Positions 21,261-32,149 of a DNA stretch of 64,000 nucleotides are shown in pieces. Where the stretch lies: NCBI GenBank assembly GCA_030849045.1, contig JASAOL010000600.1, positions 186,001 to 250,000 of the forward strand. Reading direction: 5' to 3'. Position 1 is the stretch's first letter. Every line of letters begins with the position of its first letter. This DNA comes from Wallacemonas rigidus. Taxonomy: Eukaryota > Euglenozoa > Kinetoplastea > Trypanosomatida > Trypanosomatidae. Both the position numbers and the translations under genes were made by a program. The notes below the pieces were generated by a model that saw nothing but the letters and a program-made list of their open reading frames with translations, was not told the origin of the DNA and ran no database searches.

Positions 21261-22082
21261 ATGCGCGCATCGAGCTGCTGTCCCTGCTCACATCGCACGG
21301 GGCGTGCGTGGACCACCCTTGCGTCCGCGCTGATAGTCACAGCACTCGTGCTACTCCTCTGTGTAAGCACTGGTGCCTCAGCCGCCCCGACAGCGGCCGC
21401 CGCCGCGGCTGTGGAGGGTAAGGCGAGTGTCGTCGGCGTACGTGCCGGAGCTCTCAGAGAGCGCGGCGCGCCGTCTGATCGTCGCGCAGTCCCCGGGGAT
21501 GATCTGGAGTACTTCCCTAACGTGCTGCACGAGCGCGCGGTGGATGTCGACTTCACCGCTCCTAGCGCGCGCGTCGCCTCGGTCGCCGAGGACAGCAACA
21601 CCAATACGACGGAAGATCCCGTAGCCACCACGACAACGACGTCAGATCCCAACAAGCCATGGACGGCCGCCCCACCGCCAGATGGTTACCCGGAAGGCTC
21701 TTCGACGTACACGCGCCGAGAGCCGCAGGCAGTTAAGGTTGGTTTCTTCATCAAGTGCTGGTACGTCGCCATCATCATTCTCGTCATTGGTGTAGCGGTG
21801 CTTTATGTGCTCCTTTGTGTTTGGATTTACTATCACTTCGACACGAGCGATCAGAACAAGGCGCGAAAAGTAGTTCAGAGAAGCTACGAGGAGAAGGGAT
21901 ACTTCGATCTGGACAACGCCAGCCGCGGGAGCTCAGTCGGCAGTATGCAGTCGTACGCGAGCCGATCACACAACGCGAACACATATGAGATGAACATGGC
22001 TAACGGCATGACGTACATGGATGCGGATAGCGTCAGCGTCGGCAACGCAAATCCCCTTAATGGCGACGACTACTATGCCTAG
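21261..22082 (+). CDS. Single-pass membrane protein with signal peptide (273 aa)
   Basis: Not recognised as a named family. The ATG at 21261 follows an in-frame GTG at 21255 that I do not take as the start. Residues 17-41 form a hydrophobic signal peptide ending in VSTGASAA. The predicted outer region (about 43-165) is Ala-rich then Thr/Asp/Pro-rich, with an NTT sequon near 115. One membrane span lies at about 168-190 (WYVAIIILVIGVAVLYVLLCV). The cytosolic tail has a basic stretch, then Ser/Tyr/Asn-rich sequence ending in DDYYA, which could be a trafficking tail (inference). It shows a faint resemblance around the span to the protein at 24977. A surface or endosomal membrane location is likely. 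Confidence 0.85.
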   Translation: MRASSCCPCSHRTGRAWTTLASALIVTALVLLLCVSTGASAAPTAAAAAAVEGKASVVGVRAGALRERGAPSDRRAVPGDDLEYFPNVLHERAVDVDFTAPSARVASVAEDSNTNTTEDPVATTTTTSDPNKPWTAAPPPDGYPEGSSTYTRREPQAVKVGFFIKCWYVAIIILVIGVAVLYVLLCVWIYYHFDTSDQNKARKVVQRSYEEKGYFDLDNASRGSSVGSMQSYASRSHNANTYEMNMANGMTYMDADSVSVGNANPLNGDDYYA

Positions 22083-23649
22083 TCTGTGGTCCGGAGCAAT
22101 AAAAAAAGGATGAAAAAAAAGTGGAAACAAGAGACAGTGAAAAAGCCGAATGGATTGAATAGCCGCTTTTGTTGTTTTGTTTTGTTTTTTCGACTCAAGA
22201 GCGAACGAAAGGAAGCCGCGTGCTCACAACTGGAATCGGTCAACGAAAGGGTGAGGGACATTGACTTCAAGTGAAGCCTTTCTCCCCTTATCCACGCGCG
22301 TGCGATCGTCAGCTGTGTGTGTGTGTGTACCTATCAATGGTGCGCTTCGTCTCTCCTTGATCAAAAACGCGGCTGTGAAATGTCTTATCACTAGTTAGTG
22401 TCTTTTTCCCCCTCTTTTCTTTTCTTTTCGTTGAGCTCCTCATACCATTCTCGCCGTCATGTCCATATCGCATTCAATCTGGTGTTGGTGTTGGTGCGCA
22501 CAGACACGCACGCAGATCACATCGCTTTCATTGGCGCTCTTCTCCTTTTTTTTTTCTCTCTCTCTCTTCGTTCTCAACTCCCCACCTGCTGTGCTGGGAC
22601 TCGTGTGACGTTTACCCTCTCTCCCCCGCCCAGGTTGTTGTCTTTTTTCTTCCATGTGTGTCCGTGCCGTCCCTTTATTTTGAGTGAGTCCTTCCTCTCG
22701 TGCGTGTGTGTGGTGAGGTACGTCATTCTTGTTGCGTAGTGTGGTCATTCGTCATCAGCAGTCTTCTTCTTCCTCTTAAACAAAAAAAAAAACAAGCCGA
22801 AGTCGAAAGCGACCATTGAGGTGGCGACCAGTGAGAACGGAGACGAAGAAACAGCTTTTTGCAAAGCCGTTCTCCATCGATGTGCACAGACCTTCTTCTT
22901 TTTTTTCAAGTCACATCCTCTTCTTGAATGGCGAGCGGGATCTCTACACACCATCTCGCACAGACACGCACACTTCTGGCTGGGACTTTTTTTTTCTTCT
23001 GTTTTGTTCAGTGGCTGTTCCGTCCTACACAACACAGAGATGCGCAACCAAGAAAACAGAAACTCAACGACGATGGACAAGAGGAGGAAAAGGCAATTCT
23101 GTCGACAACAAACGGTCAGGAAACGACACAACGATGTGTACCTTCTGTGAAACCGCATATCCACAACGAAGATGTCAATCGGCTCTATCACGTTTGTGAC
23201 ACTCGATTAAATCTGTCGAGAGTTTCATCTCTCTCTGTGTGTGTGTGTACTCACGCGCTTACCTTTGTCTAACGGTAAAAAAAGAAAAATAAGGTAAACG
23301 GTACGATGACAGGCGTAAAGGTGCCGAACTCTTTGTGTCCTTCTCCGCCATTGGACGGAGTGAAGGTGGCATCGCTCAGCAACGCTAGTTCGAGAAAAAA
23401 AAAAGATAGTCGAAAAAAATATTGTTCTTTAACTACCTCTCTTGATTGATTCAGTGTTTTTTTTTTCTTTTTTTTTCTCCTTTTCGAAAACTCCGCTCCT
23501 TTGTAAGTATCAACCTCCTTCCATCAATTGCGACTCTTTTGTGACTGTCCGTCAATGTGCTTATTAACTGCACAGGAAACAAACCAAGAAAAAAAAAAAA
23601 GAGATGAGCCTATTTTTTTTTTCCAGGACGGCAGTGGTCCGCTCACACG

Positions 23650-23678
<29 letters not shown>
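23650..23678. repeat. TA microsatellite
   Basis: A run of about 14 TA units in AT-rich intergenic DNA, flanked by a T-run on each side. Confidence 0.9.
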
Positions 23679-23681
<3 letters not shown>

Positions 23682-24921
23682 ACGCTCGTTTTTCTTTTTT
23701 TCTTTTTTGGTGTTTTCTGTGTGTGTTTCTTTTTTTTTTTTCTGTAGTTTTTCTTTTTCCGCACCGGGTATTTTCTTTTTTTGGTTTCTCCTCCCCACAC
23801 GCACACACACGCACACACACTTGTGCACGTGTTGTCAGCCATGTCTTGTTAGCTTTTTTTTCTCCTCTTCTCTTCTTGTGTGTATGTGTGTGTGTGATTG
23901 TTGATGTTCCGCACAACTCGGGGTTTTTTTATTTTCTTTTCAATCCTATGTTTACCCTTTACGGGTTTTCTTAGATCCTTTCGCAGCCCGCTTCACCGTG
24001 CGTTTCCCTCCTCTTTGTCCGCGAAGCAACACAAATCGCCACAGAGTCTGTTGGGAAGACAACATCCTCTCTCACATCAGCATGTGGACGGTAATCGATC
24101 CAATCTCACGAATGATCAACATTTGTATGGACGGAAAAGGAAAAGGTGAAATAAATATCCTGGAAAAAAAAATGAAAAAAAGGGGCTTCAAAGAAACACG
24201 TGCTGTTGTCATGTGCACTTGTTTGCAGCGGCACGTGATTTCCGTCTTTTTACTCACTCTTCTCTTTTTTTTTTTTCGTTTTGTTTTGTTTTGTTTTTTT
24301 GTTCCACCTCTCTTCTGTGCCCAAACGGCTTCTTCTTTTATCCTCCTCTCAAGTGGACTACGCCACAGTGTACGTGTGAAAAAAAGAAAGAAAAGGGAAA
24401 ACTTGTACCCAAGGTGTTCAAAAGGTGGATGCCTCTCTCGGCGCATTCACCGCTGATTTGAGCAAGTCTTGAACCACAGTTGTATTGAGACAGAGAGGAC
24501 GATGAGCGTGGAGATGACCACGCGCGCGTCGAAACAAACCAGTATTTGTTTTCCTTAAAGCTAGGCATCACGGTCGTTGTCCGCGTCGCAACATCTTCGA
24601 GCACTGGCTGTGTGCGTGTGTGTGATATTGTTGTTGTGGCTGTCATTGAGCGCGTTCAAGACATCCTAGGCCAATCGATCATTGTGATTGCTCCACAGAC
24701 CACACACGTTTTCCGTCTCCTCTTCTCCTCCTCGTCCCCGCAACGCTATACCGCAGGAAACAGTTCCACAAGAAGAAAAAAAAAGAGAAGAGCGAGAGAA
24801 GCCACGCGTGCGTCAAGAAAACATACGCGTCGTGTGTCTTCTCATTCTTTCTTAACTCCCGCAACGCGGTGACGACTACTTGAGTACTTTCAAGAATAAG
24901 AAGGGAACAAATATCACGTAC

Positions 24922-24976
24922 CTCTCCTTTTTTTTTCTTTTTTACCAACGCGGTGTTTTCTCGCCGCATCGTACAG
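24922..24976 (+). promoter_or_regulatory. Predicted spliced-leader acceptor abutting the start codon
   Basis: A T-rich tract (about 24922-24942) is followed by no AG until GTACAG, whose AG (24975-24976) directly touches the ATG at 24977. If used, the mRNA leader would be only the spliced leader. A weaker tract with an AG near 24880-24890 is the alternative. Confidence 0.4.
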
Positions 24977-25801
24977 ATGAACACGACGCAAGCACCGACG
25001 CCGTATGTGCGCGTGAAGTACACATTCAGTCAGTCTGTCTTCGAGCGCTTCTGGTACATATTTATCATCATTCTTTTCGTCGTAGCGCTCCTGATTATGT
25101 TAATCTTGTACTGTGCCATCCGCTCGCACTTCCGCGAGAGTACACAGCGTACACGCTGTAGGGAAATCGAAGAAAACGGCGGGAGTCTCAAGCGGGGACT
25201 GGATCTTGGCTACGACAAGTACAAGCGAACAAACAGTTTGACGAAAAAGAAATCGAAGCGCCGCGCCACCTTCACGAGTGGCTCTCGCGAGGAGCAGGGA
25301 GCCCGGCAAGGCCGTCAAGGCCGTCAAGGAGGCGTGATCAGCGACGGTATCAGCGGCGACAACCTCGACGAAGACGAGGAAGAGATGGTACAAAGCGAGG
25401 AAGACAACGTCGAGGTCATGTACGACCGCACGAGAGCGGGCGGCTACCAAAAACCTTATGGAAACTTTCAGAAAGGGTACGGCAACGCCGCCTTCCAAGA
25501 TCCGTACGCCCAGCCGGTACCACAGCAACAGTATGTACCGAATCCGTACGCCCAGACGGTACCACAGCAACAGTATGCACCAAATCCGTATGCCCAACCG
25601 ACGCAGCAATCACAACAGTCGTTGTACCAGCAGGAACTAGGCGTGGAGCAAGGCTACGCGTACGGCTACGGACAGCAGCCACAACCGCCACAGCCAATGG
25701 ATGGAAGCTACTGTGACCAGACCCAACCGCAGCCGGAGAACGCGCGTGGCGTGAACAGACGTGTCTCCTTCAAACTCCAAAGGAACGACGTGGAGTACTG
25801 A
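24977..25801 (+). CDS. Single-pass membrane protein with Gln/Pro/Tyr repeats (274 aa)
   Basis: Not recognised. The ATG at 24977 follows an in-frame GTG. There is a short N terminus without a cleavable signal peptide (about 24 residues), then one membrane span at about 25-48 (FWYIFIIILFVVALLIMLILY) and a long soluble tail. After a basic segment (TKKKSKRRATF) comes an acidic patch (DEDEEEMVQSEED). Then follows a repeat region with units reading PYAQ-x-VPQQQY-x-PN (about residues 176-210), and a Gln/Tyr/Gly-rich end. The basic-acidic-repeat tail would face the cytosol if the short end is outside (inference). The stretch before and within the span is faintly like that of the 21261 protein. Confidence 0.85.
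   Translation: MNTTQAPTPYVRVKYTFSQSVFERFWYIFIIILFVVALLIMLILYCAIRSHFRESTQRTRCREIEENGGSLKRGLDLGYDKYKRTNSLTKKKSKRRATFTSGSREEQGARQGRQGRQGGVISDGISGDNLDEDEEEMVQSEEDNVEVMYDRTRAGGYQKPYGNFQKGYGNAAFQDPYAQPVPQQQYVPNPYAQTVPQQQYAPNPYAQPTQQSQQSLYQQELGVEQGYAYGYGQQPQPPQPMDGSYCDQTQPQPENARGVNRRVSFKLQRNDVEY
25523..25617 (+). repeat. Short coding tandem repeat (PYAQ-x-VPQQQY-x-PN)
   Basis: Within the 24977 gene, a unit of about 45 bases encoding a Pro-Tyr-Ala-Gln / Val-Pro-Gln-Gln-Gln-Tyr pattern is repeated slightly more than twice with few changes, including at the DNA level (CCACAGCAACAGTATG appears twice). Confidence 0.75.
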
Positions 25802-27304
25802 TTCACGTCGCGCCTGAAGGCGGGTGCCTTGCTCAGTGGGAGTGATTGGCATCATCACCTGGAAATGTGTTTTTATGTACTCTGATGCTTCTTGTTCGTG
25901 TTTTGTTTGTTTGTTTGTTCTTCTTCTTCCTTGCCTTACGGAGACGAAGTGCAGCGACGAAAGTTTTTTAAAAAAAGACACAGACACAGACAGAGACAGA
26001 GACAGAAAGAATCGCAAAGAAGAAAAAGAGGTACGGAAGTTCACAAACGCACATCATGGCGTCCGTCGGTATCTCAGAAGGTGCGTGACGCCAATATACA
26101 CAGAAAGATCGTTGATGGGCCGAATCCGCACGCTTAAAGCGTGTTTTTTTTTTGTTGTTGTTGTTGTTTGGTCGAATGTGCTCACTCCTCCCCCCCCCCC
26201 CACACACACACACAACTGTTTTACTTGGGTGCCTGTGTCAGTGCTTTGCCCTTTTCACATGTTTATTACGGTTCTATCGTTGAGTTCGCTTCGGTTCCCG
26301 CTCTGGTATCTCTTCTTTTTTTTTTCTTTTTTTTTTTCACCAGAGTGAGAGGGCACTGCGTATATCCTTCGCTCGACACGAGGGGGGAAACAGCTTTGGT
26401 CATGAGCGACAAATGTGTACACAACTGCTTCCTTGGGTTGTCTCATACCCCCGTCTTTCGTTTTTGTTCCTCTGAGGTAGCCAGCGAGGGAAGGAATCAC
26501 CTTTCTTTTTCTTTTTTTTTTTCGAAAACCGACACGCACATTTTCTGTTTGATCGTTTTGCTGATGCGCCACATTTAAGAAAAAGAAAAAAAAGAAAAAA
26601 ACGTCGCGTGATGCACGGACGAGGGCTGCTCGTATGTCATCGCTCAATTTCTCCTCCTCCCATCCTACCGCACTGGACCCTTCCGTGTCAAAGCGTGTTG
26701 TTAACAGCACTGTCCAAATCAAGAGAAGGGCTCAAGATATTTTCTCTCACTTCAGTCACTCGCGAGGTCATCGAGCGGATTCCAAAGCCCAAGATCTTCG
26801 GCACATGTGTGTGTGTTCGAGCTTCGAATCCACATTGGGCCATACATATCAATGTGCTTCACAAAATCTCTCTCTCTTCCTTTTTGTGTTTGCTTCACTT
26901 CACTCATTGATTTCAAATTTCTGATATGTCTGTGGGTGCGTCACAACTGCGGTCATTCTCACGCGCGCTTTGCATTCGGGAAAGGAGGGATCACGTCAGC
27001 ATACAAACCACACAAATCTCAAAGACGAAGTGAGTGTGTATCCCTCTCGCTCTGTATTCTTTGGAGGGGGAGCGGGTTCTTCTCATCCGTTTTTTGACTT
27101 TGCGGCAAGCTCTTGTCTTGCACTGCTTTGTTGTTCTCCTTCAAGTGGATAGAAACGTTCCCAGCACGATACAGAGAGCTCACTTGGTGTCTTTTGTTTC
27201 GGTCTATCCCCGCTCTCTATCTCTCTCTCCTTCTTTGTTGAGTGTCTTCTCATTTTTATTCATTTATTTATTTATTTATTTTTGTTAAACCTCCATTCTC
27301 AATC
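25802..27304. other. Intergenic spacer before the MGAxPSRE gene array
   Basis: No gene seen. It holds a purine-rich GACAGA repeat stretch near 25978-26010, T-runs near 26144 and 26320-26338, a C-run near 26192, A-rich DNA near 26580-26600 and a TTTA repeat near 27257-27282 just before the next start codon. Confidence 0.7.
27211..27242 (+). promoter_or_regulatory. Predicted spliced-leader acceptor for array gene A
   Basis: CGCTCTCTATCTCTCTCTCC followed by TTCTTTGTTGAG places an AG at 27241-27242, about 62 bases before the ATG at 27305. Confidence 0.5.
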
Positions 27305-30300
27305 ATGGGTGCGTTACCTAGTCGTGAATTTCAGGAAAATCCAGAGAACGTGTACTTTGCCCAAGTCGGCGAAACACGTGCGACGTTTATTCCTCTCACT
27401 CACCACTTCTTCCCGTCGCCAAGCTGTCTTGCTTTTCGACAGTTTTTCGACGCTCGCTTCAACCAGTCCGCCAAGTACTACTATGTGCCCTTGTCGGACA
27501 CACCGGCTGAACGTGATGCGCGACGCGACCCTGTGGAGGATGTCAGGGTAGGAGAGCGCACCGACGAGAAGCAGGGCACAGCAGACGAAACCGATTCGCC
27601 TATACAAGATCGAGCCGAGCTTGTGGCCAAAATACCGCCGTCCTCATCGTACATGCTTGATCATGAGCCTCGCTTGATCCCATTTCTCGCGCGCGAAGGA
27701 CGTCCGCACACGCTCCACGCCGTGCATCCCCGACGCGTTGAAGGCGCCCCGATGGACGCCGTGCTGATCACATCACACAAGCCCCTCGTCTCGCAGTACG
27801 AAGCCGTCGCGGACATCAATGAGGAAAACTACCACCGATTCTTCTCAGGTATTCGAGATCGGTGTGTTGAGGATGAAACGGCCGACATCGTGACGATGCC
27901 ACGGTACGGTATGGCAAAGGCAGCCTCAAGCTCTCCTGCGGAAGCCGCGAAGACGTCGGTCTCGTCATCGTCGTCCTCTCTCTTGGTCTCCGCGGACGAG
28001 CCGCGGAAGAGTCCATCCTCGCATGCGGGCTTGCAAAGCGATATCTCTGTTGCCTACGATCGATACGATCATAACCGCGAGTACTACTACTACGGCACCC
28101 CGGAAGCGCTTTACCGCATCGTCGTGACGTCTCAGGCGCACCACGTGCTCGCCACGAATAAAGAGATGTGTGATCAGTACGCACAGGAAGGCGCGTGGTT
28201 AGCGGGTCGTCGCCGCGTCCGTCAAGCACGTCGTCGTGCGCAGTCGCGTGCACGCCGTCAAGGCACAGCGAAGGGGTCGGTGTCGAGTCCGGCTGCAGAC
28301 ACCCCCTCCCTGGCTGATCTTCCGCCGCCACCGCGCGAGTTTATTCGCCCCATCAGCGAAGCAGCTGTTGTGACACTGACGATTGAAGATGAAGCCCACG
28401 CTGTGGCAGAGCACCTCGGTCTCTTTGTGGAAGAGGCGATGAGCCGCGTCGCCGCGCGTGCGTTGCGGCCAGCCACGTCAGCTGCAGCGTCCCCATCACG
28501 GACGGCGCCATCGCCACGGACCCGGTACCACTTTGAGAGTGACGCGTCATACAAGGATGGTCGCCTTCATCTCGTGGAGGAGGATGGTGTGCTTTACCTC
28601 TTCGCGTACAGGACGCCTGGAGGAACAGTCGATGAGATTGATTTGGATTGTGTCGACGCATTTGCCGTCCCGATTCAAGCCGTACGCATCTTCGCGGCAA
28701 ACTGCTTAATCGAGAGCTGGTGTCGCGCGACCCCATGGACGCGCGGTCTCGACGATGACCCTGAAGAGGACGCGTACATTGAGTTCGAGATGCCCGTGAA
28801 GCCTCCGGTCATGCGCCCCGCCTGGTTTGTCGACGCGCGTGTCAGTGGCGAGCGGTTATTCGCGCAGCTCTCCTGCATGGAGACCGTGCTCTACCCACGC
28901 CTGTGTCGCGCTGCCGGGCTGCCGGGCACGCTCGTCCGTCCAGGGTGGGAAAAAGATCCGTTGTTTGGCCTCCCCATGCTGCAGACGACCCGGAAACTGT
29001 CGGCCTACGTGGTCACGAGGCTGCGCGAGGCTGCCTCAAGCGGTGAGCTGGCAGCGCGCTCACTCGCCGACATCAAAGCCGCCCTCGCCTCCTCGCGTGT
29101 TGCCGGTGAGAGCGGTCAACTGTCCATTCCAAACACGCCTCCGGCCGCCGCCCCTACGCAAGAAGAGAAGGACCGCATCGACACGGAGGTCATTGAGGCG
29201 TTAATGAAGCTCGCCGACCTCGATGAGACGGTTAGTCTTTTGGAGCCCGATGCGGACACCGACGAAGACGACGCCGAAAACGCGCTTCTCGACGCACAAG
29301 TCGACAACGCTGTGGTGGCAGCAGAGGCGGAGAAGGCACGGCAGCGGGCCCTAACTCTCAACGCCGTTCGTGAGCTCATTCATCAGTGTGATGTGCACAA
29401 ACTTGAGATCGATGGTATATCGGCCTCAGCGTTTCGATCCCTCACGGAGAGCGGGGCTCTGCCTCAGCGCAACTCCCGCTACCGCTCCGCCTTCTCTGTG
29501 CGAGGGAACTATGGCGTTGTGCGCGCGCGGGTGGAGGGTCTGCTGTTCTTCTTCAAGATTTACGATATACTGGGTTTCGATGACACGCTGCTCGCCGAGG
29601 CCCTCGCCGCCGATGACGTACAGAGCCGTGAGGCCATCCAGCATGTGTACCCCGGTGCCCCGCCCGCGTCCGACACACCTCCAGAAAACTATAGTGAGCA
29701 GCTCTACGATTACGGCGGCACGGTACGCGTGCACTGCCTGCGGGCGCCACCCATCACGCGACCCATGCGTCCTGTCGATGTGGCCCTGTTGGCGTCCCCA
29801 TCCGACGCGAGCGCACGCGGGAAGGACGACGACGGTCTTGTCGCGATCGCGCACGGTGTGCCAACGGATGCCCAACCGCTTGATGAGACCTGTGCGGGGG
29901 CACATGTGTCATCGGAGGTGTGGCACGCGGCGCTGCCACATGTTGCGTCGTTTGTTCGTCCACGTGAGGAGGCTCAGGTACTCGCGCCACCCTCACCCCA
30001 GGTACTAGATGATATTCGCCAGAACGCTGTCCGTCAAGAACGTCAGTGGAGGTCGTGGCGGCGGTATCTCACCCGCCGTTCGCGGCTCACGCCGCTGTCA
30101 ACACGTGCGAGTGCGGAGACGCGCAGCGCTGAGGCCTCAGGCGGGCCAACACAGAGTGTCGATGCGACCGAGTTGGTGCCGGTGATCGTCTTTGTCGCGG
30201 TGAACTCCTCGCGGCTGGCAGAAGGCCCTTCCTCCGCTCACGGGGCGTACGTCGACTCGTTAGTGAAGGCCATGGAGGCTGAAGAGGCGGCGAAGGCCGC

Positions 30301-32149
30301 GGCTGTGAAGTCTTCCGCCCTTAAGCAAGTCGACGAGGACGACGACGGGGCCACCAACGCCAACCGAGCGTCACACGCGGGCCGCGATGCAAGCGAGGAC
30401 GACGAGGAAGAGGACAGCGTTGGCGCGTGGCCGCCCGTACCACCACATCGGTACATGTACCCGGCTCATTACGTGCTTGACTCACAGCTTCTCGTCTACA
30501 ACATCCTTGCGGGTCAGTGGGAGCACCTGGCCGTGACGCTTCGCCGAAACGCTCTCCGGTACGCGCGTGTGCTGCGTGAAGTAGCGGCCATGACGACGGC
30601 AGCGGCAGAGGTCGACGTACGTGCGGAGGCCGACGATGAGGCAGCAAATTCGGCTCAGTCGAAGCTAAGCGCTTCCATGGCGTGTCTGCAGCCGCTTGAG
30701 GCGGTACAAAAGGATGAGGTGGGCCTGGCCGAGGTCCTCGTTTGTTGGATCAAGCGGGTGCAGCGTCAGATTCCCTTGACGAATCGTCACGACCCAGGCT
30801 GGCTGCGCGACCCTTCCACAGGTCGTATTGTGCAGCAAGGTCGCTACTATATGTACAGCTTCGTCAAGGCGGGTGAGCGGTTCTACTGCGGTGCGGTGCC
30901 ACATTTCGCCACAGATCGACGTAAAATGAAGAAGAAGATGCTGCGAGAAGCAGCCGCCGCGGCAGCCGCGGCCGCTGCGACGACGAACACGTCGGTCACC
31001 ACGGCAGCTGCAACGGACGCGACGCCAGCCACTCACGTGGACGACTCCACGTCTTCGCAGGGCAACACCTCAGCACTATCACCGCCCAGCGTCAGAGCGT
31101 CGCCACCATTCGCACCGCCACGACGCACCTCGATGGGTCCCAAAGCACACTCAGACGAGGTCCTCACAGCGGTGAGTAACACCTCCGCGCTCAATCTCGC
31201 CTGCGTTTTGGGATCGGGATCGGTGGACGCGCTGATTTCGAGCGGCGCGGAGGGCTGCACAGTAGTCTTTCCCTCGCCTGAGAATGCGACGGACGCGACA
31301 CGTGCCGCGATCACCGAAGCACAGTCGATTTCGTCCTCGCTTGGTACCTCTCAAGGTGAGTCGCAACCGCGTCGTGAGCGTAGACGCACGGGAGAGCGCG
31401 TAGGGCGCGACGCATTTGGCCATAGCGAACCGTCGTACAAGCCTCTCATGGATCGTGCTGTTGATGGCAGCGGTGCTGCTGGTGCGGGATGCCACCTGTA
31501 CGAGCAGCCTCACCACCACCAGCTCCCTCCACATCACAGCCATCGGCGTGGCCCGATTGGTACGTCGCGATCACCCACATCTCAACAGCCGCCGGTCGTC
31601 GCATCGTCGTGGGGTCATCACCCCACTCATACACGATTCGCTGCAAGCCGATTCGCCGACCCTCCACCACCACCGTACGGGCCAGCGCCGCATCAGCCTC
31701 CCCACTACGCATCGGTGGCATCGCACGTGCCGCTAAGTTACACGTCGCCGACGCAGCCACGGCCAGAATCGTGTGCGTTCTCCGACGCAGGCGCGCCGGC
31801 TGCGATGTACTCCGCACCGTGTGTACTATCACCACAACACCCAAACGTGCCCTCTCCGCCCTTCGTGCGCGTGACCACGCACCCACACGTACCCGCCCCG
31901 GCGCGACGTCATCTCGTGGAGACAATTACCGTGCCGCTGTCGGGTCTGCACCCGCTGGAGGAGAGTGGGCTCGCCGCGTCGTCGCCGATGCGGAACGATA
32001 CACGCACTGCCGCACCCGCACCTCTGGAGGAGCGCACAGCGACGGCGCAAGCGCACACGACGCCCGCTCGTGCCAATGTGAGCTCACAGAGGTCGCTCGG
32101 TACATCGGGCCGGTACGTGTGGAATCCGTACAGCGATATCAGCCGGTGA
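27305..32149 (+). CDS. Array gene A: giant MGAxPSRE/WNPY family protein (1614 aa)
   Basis: First of three related giant genes; no known domain recognised. It starts at ATG 27305, beginning MGALPSRE, which fits an N-myristoylation site (Gly2, Ser6). Conserved blocks shared with B and C, in order: IPLTHHFFPSPSCLAFRQ (about 34-52), TNKEMCDQYAQE (about 285), KDGRLHLVEEDGVLY (from 417), PWTRGLDDDPEE, KPPVM, YDYGGTVRVH, YMYPAHYV, RHDPGWLR (1161-1168), GRIVQQGRYYMYSF, and a PHFATDRRKMKKK basic run followed by poly-Ala (about 1217-1227). A Pro/His/Ser-rich tail of about 390 residues ends in YVWNPYSDISR. There is no membrane span or signal peptide, so membrane attachment would be by lipid (inference). 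It is the shortest member, with the shortest linkers. Confidence 0.9.
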   Translation: MGALPSREFQENPENVYFAQVGETRATFIPLTHHFFPSPSCLAFRQFFDARFNQSAKYYYVPLSDTPAERDARRDPVEDVRVGERTDEKQGTADETDSPIQDRAELVAKIPPSSSYMLDHEPRLIPFLAREGRPHTLHAVHPRRVEGAPMDAVLITSHKPLVSQYEAVADINEENYHRFFSGIRDRCVEDETADIVTMPRYGMAKAASSSPAEAAKTSVSSSSSSLLVSADEPRKSPSSHAGLQSDISVAYDRYDHNREYYYYGTPEALYRIVVTSQAHHVLATNKEMCDQYAQEGAWLAGRRRVRQARRRAQSRARRQGTAKGSVSSPAADTPSLADLPPPPREFIRPISEAAVVTLTIEDEAHAVAEHLGLFVEEAMSRVAARALRPATSAAASPSRTAPSPRTRYHFESDASYKDGRLHLVEEDGVLYLFAYRTPGGTVDEIDLDCVDAFAVPIQAVRIFAANCLIESWCRATPWTRGLDDDPEEDAYIEFEMPVKPPVMRPAWFVDARVSGERLFAQLSCMETVLYPRLCRAAGLPGTLVRPGWEKDPLFGLPMLQTTRKLSAYVVTRLREAASSGELAARSLADIKAALASSRVAGESGQLSIPNTPPAAAPTQEEKDRIDTEVIEALMKLADLDETVSLLEPDADTDEDDAENALLDAQVDNAVVAAEAEKARQRALTLNAVRELIHQCDVHKLEIDGISASAFRSLTESGALPQRNSRYRSAFSVRGNYGVVRARVEGLLFFFKIYDILGFDDTLLAEALAADDVQSREAIQHVYPGAPPASDTPPENYSEQLYDYGGTVRVHCLRAPPITRPMRPVDVALLASPSDASARGKDDDGLVAIAHGVPTDAQPLDETCAGAHVSSEVWHAALPHVASFVRPREEAQVLAPPSPQVLDDIRQNAVRQERQWRSWRRYLTRRSRLTPLSTRASAETRSAEASGGPTQSVDATELVPVIVFVAVNSSRLAEGPSSAHGAYVDSLVKAMEAEEAAKAAAVKSSALKQVDEDDDGATNANRASHAGRDASEDDEEEDSVGAWPPVPPHRYMYPAHYVLDSQLLVYNILAGQWEHLAVTLRRNALRYARVLREVAAMTTAAAEVDVRAEADDEAANSAQSKLSASMACLQPLEAVQKDEVGLAEVLVCWIKRVQRQIPLTNRHDPGWLRDPSTGRIVQQGRYYMYSFVKAGERFYCGAVPHFATDRRKMKKKMLREAAAAAAAAAATTNTSVTTAAATDATPATHVDDSTSSQGNTSALSPPSVRASPPFAPPRRTSMGPKAHSDEVLTAVSNTSALNLACVLGSGSVDALISSGAEGCTVVFPSPENATDATRAAITEAQSISSSLGTSQGESQPRRERRRTGERVGRDAFGHSEPSYKPLMDRAVDGSGAAGAGCHLYEQPHHHQLPPHHSHRRGPIGTSRSPTSQQPPVVASSWGHHPTHTRFAASRFADPPPPPYGPAPHQPPHYASVASHVPLSYTSPTQPRPESCAFSDAGAPAAMYSAPCVLSPQHPNVPSPPFVRVTTHPHVPAPARRHLVETITVPLSGLHPLEESGLAASSPMRNDTRTAAPAPLEERTATAQAHTTPARANVSSQRSLGTSGRYVWNPYSDISR

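Larger units (their letters stand above)
22083..24976. other. Intergenic spacer between the two membrane protein genes
   Basis: No convincing gene in 2.9 kb. It holds many T-runs and A-runs (for example 22780-22791, 23396-23405 and 23588-23600), a TA microsatellite at 23650-23678, and short CA and TG runs near 23806 and 23877. Short frames such as 22816-23199 are rich in Phe, Lys and Arg and lack any recognisable feature. Confidence 0.65.

Noticed and set aside
23288-23400. Possible small structured RNA near a CCGCCATTGG palindrome-like string
   Set aside because: Only a 4-bp stem is apparent, without snoRNA box elements or tRNA features. The evidence is too weak to annotate.
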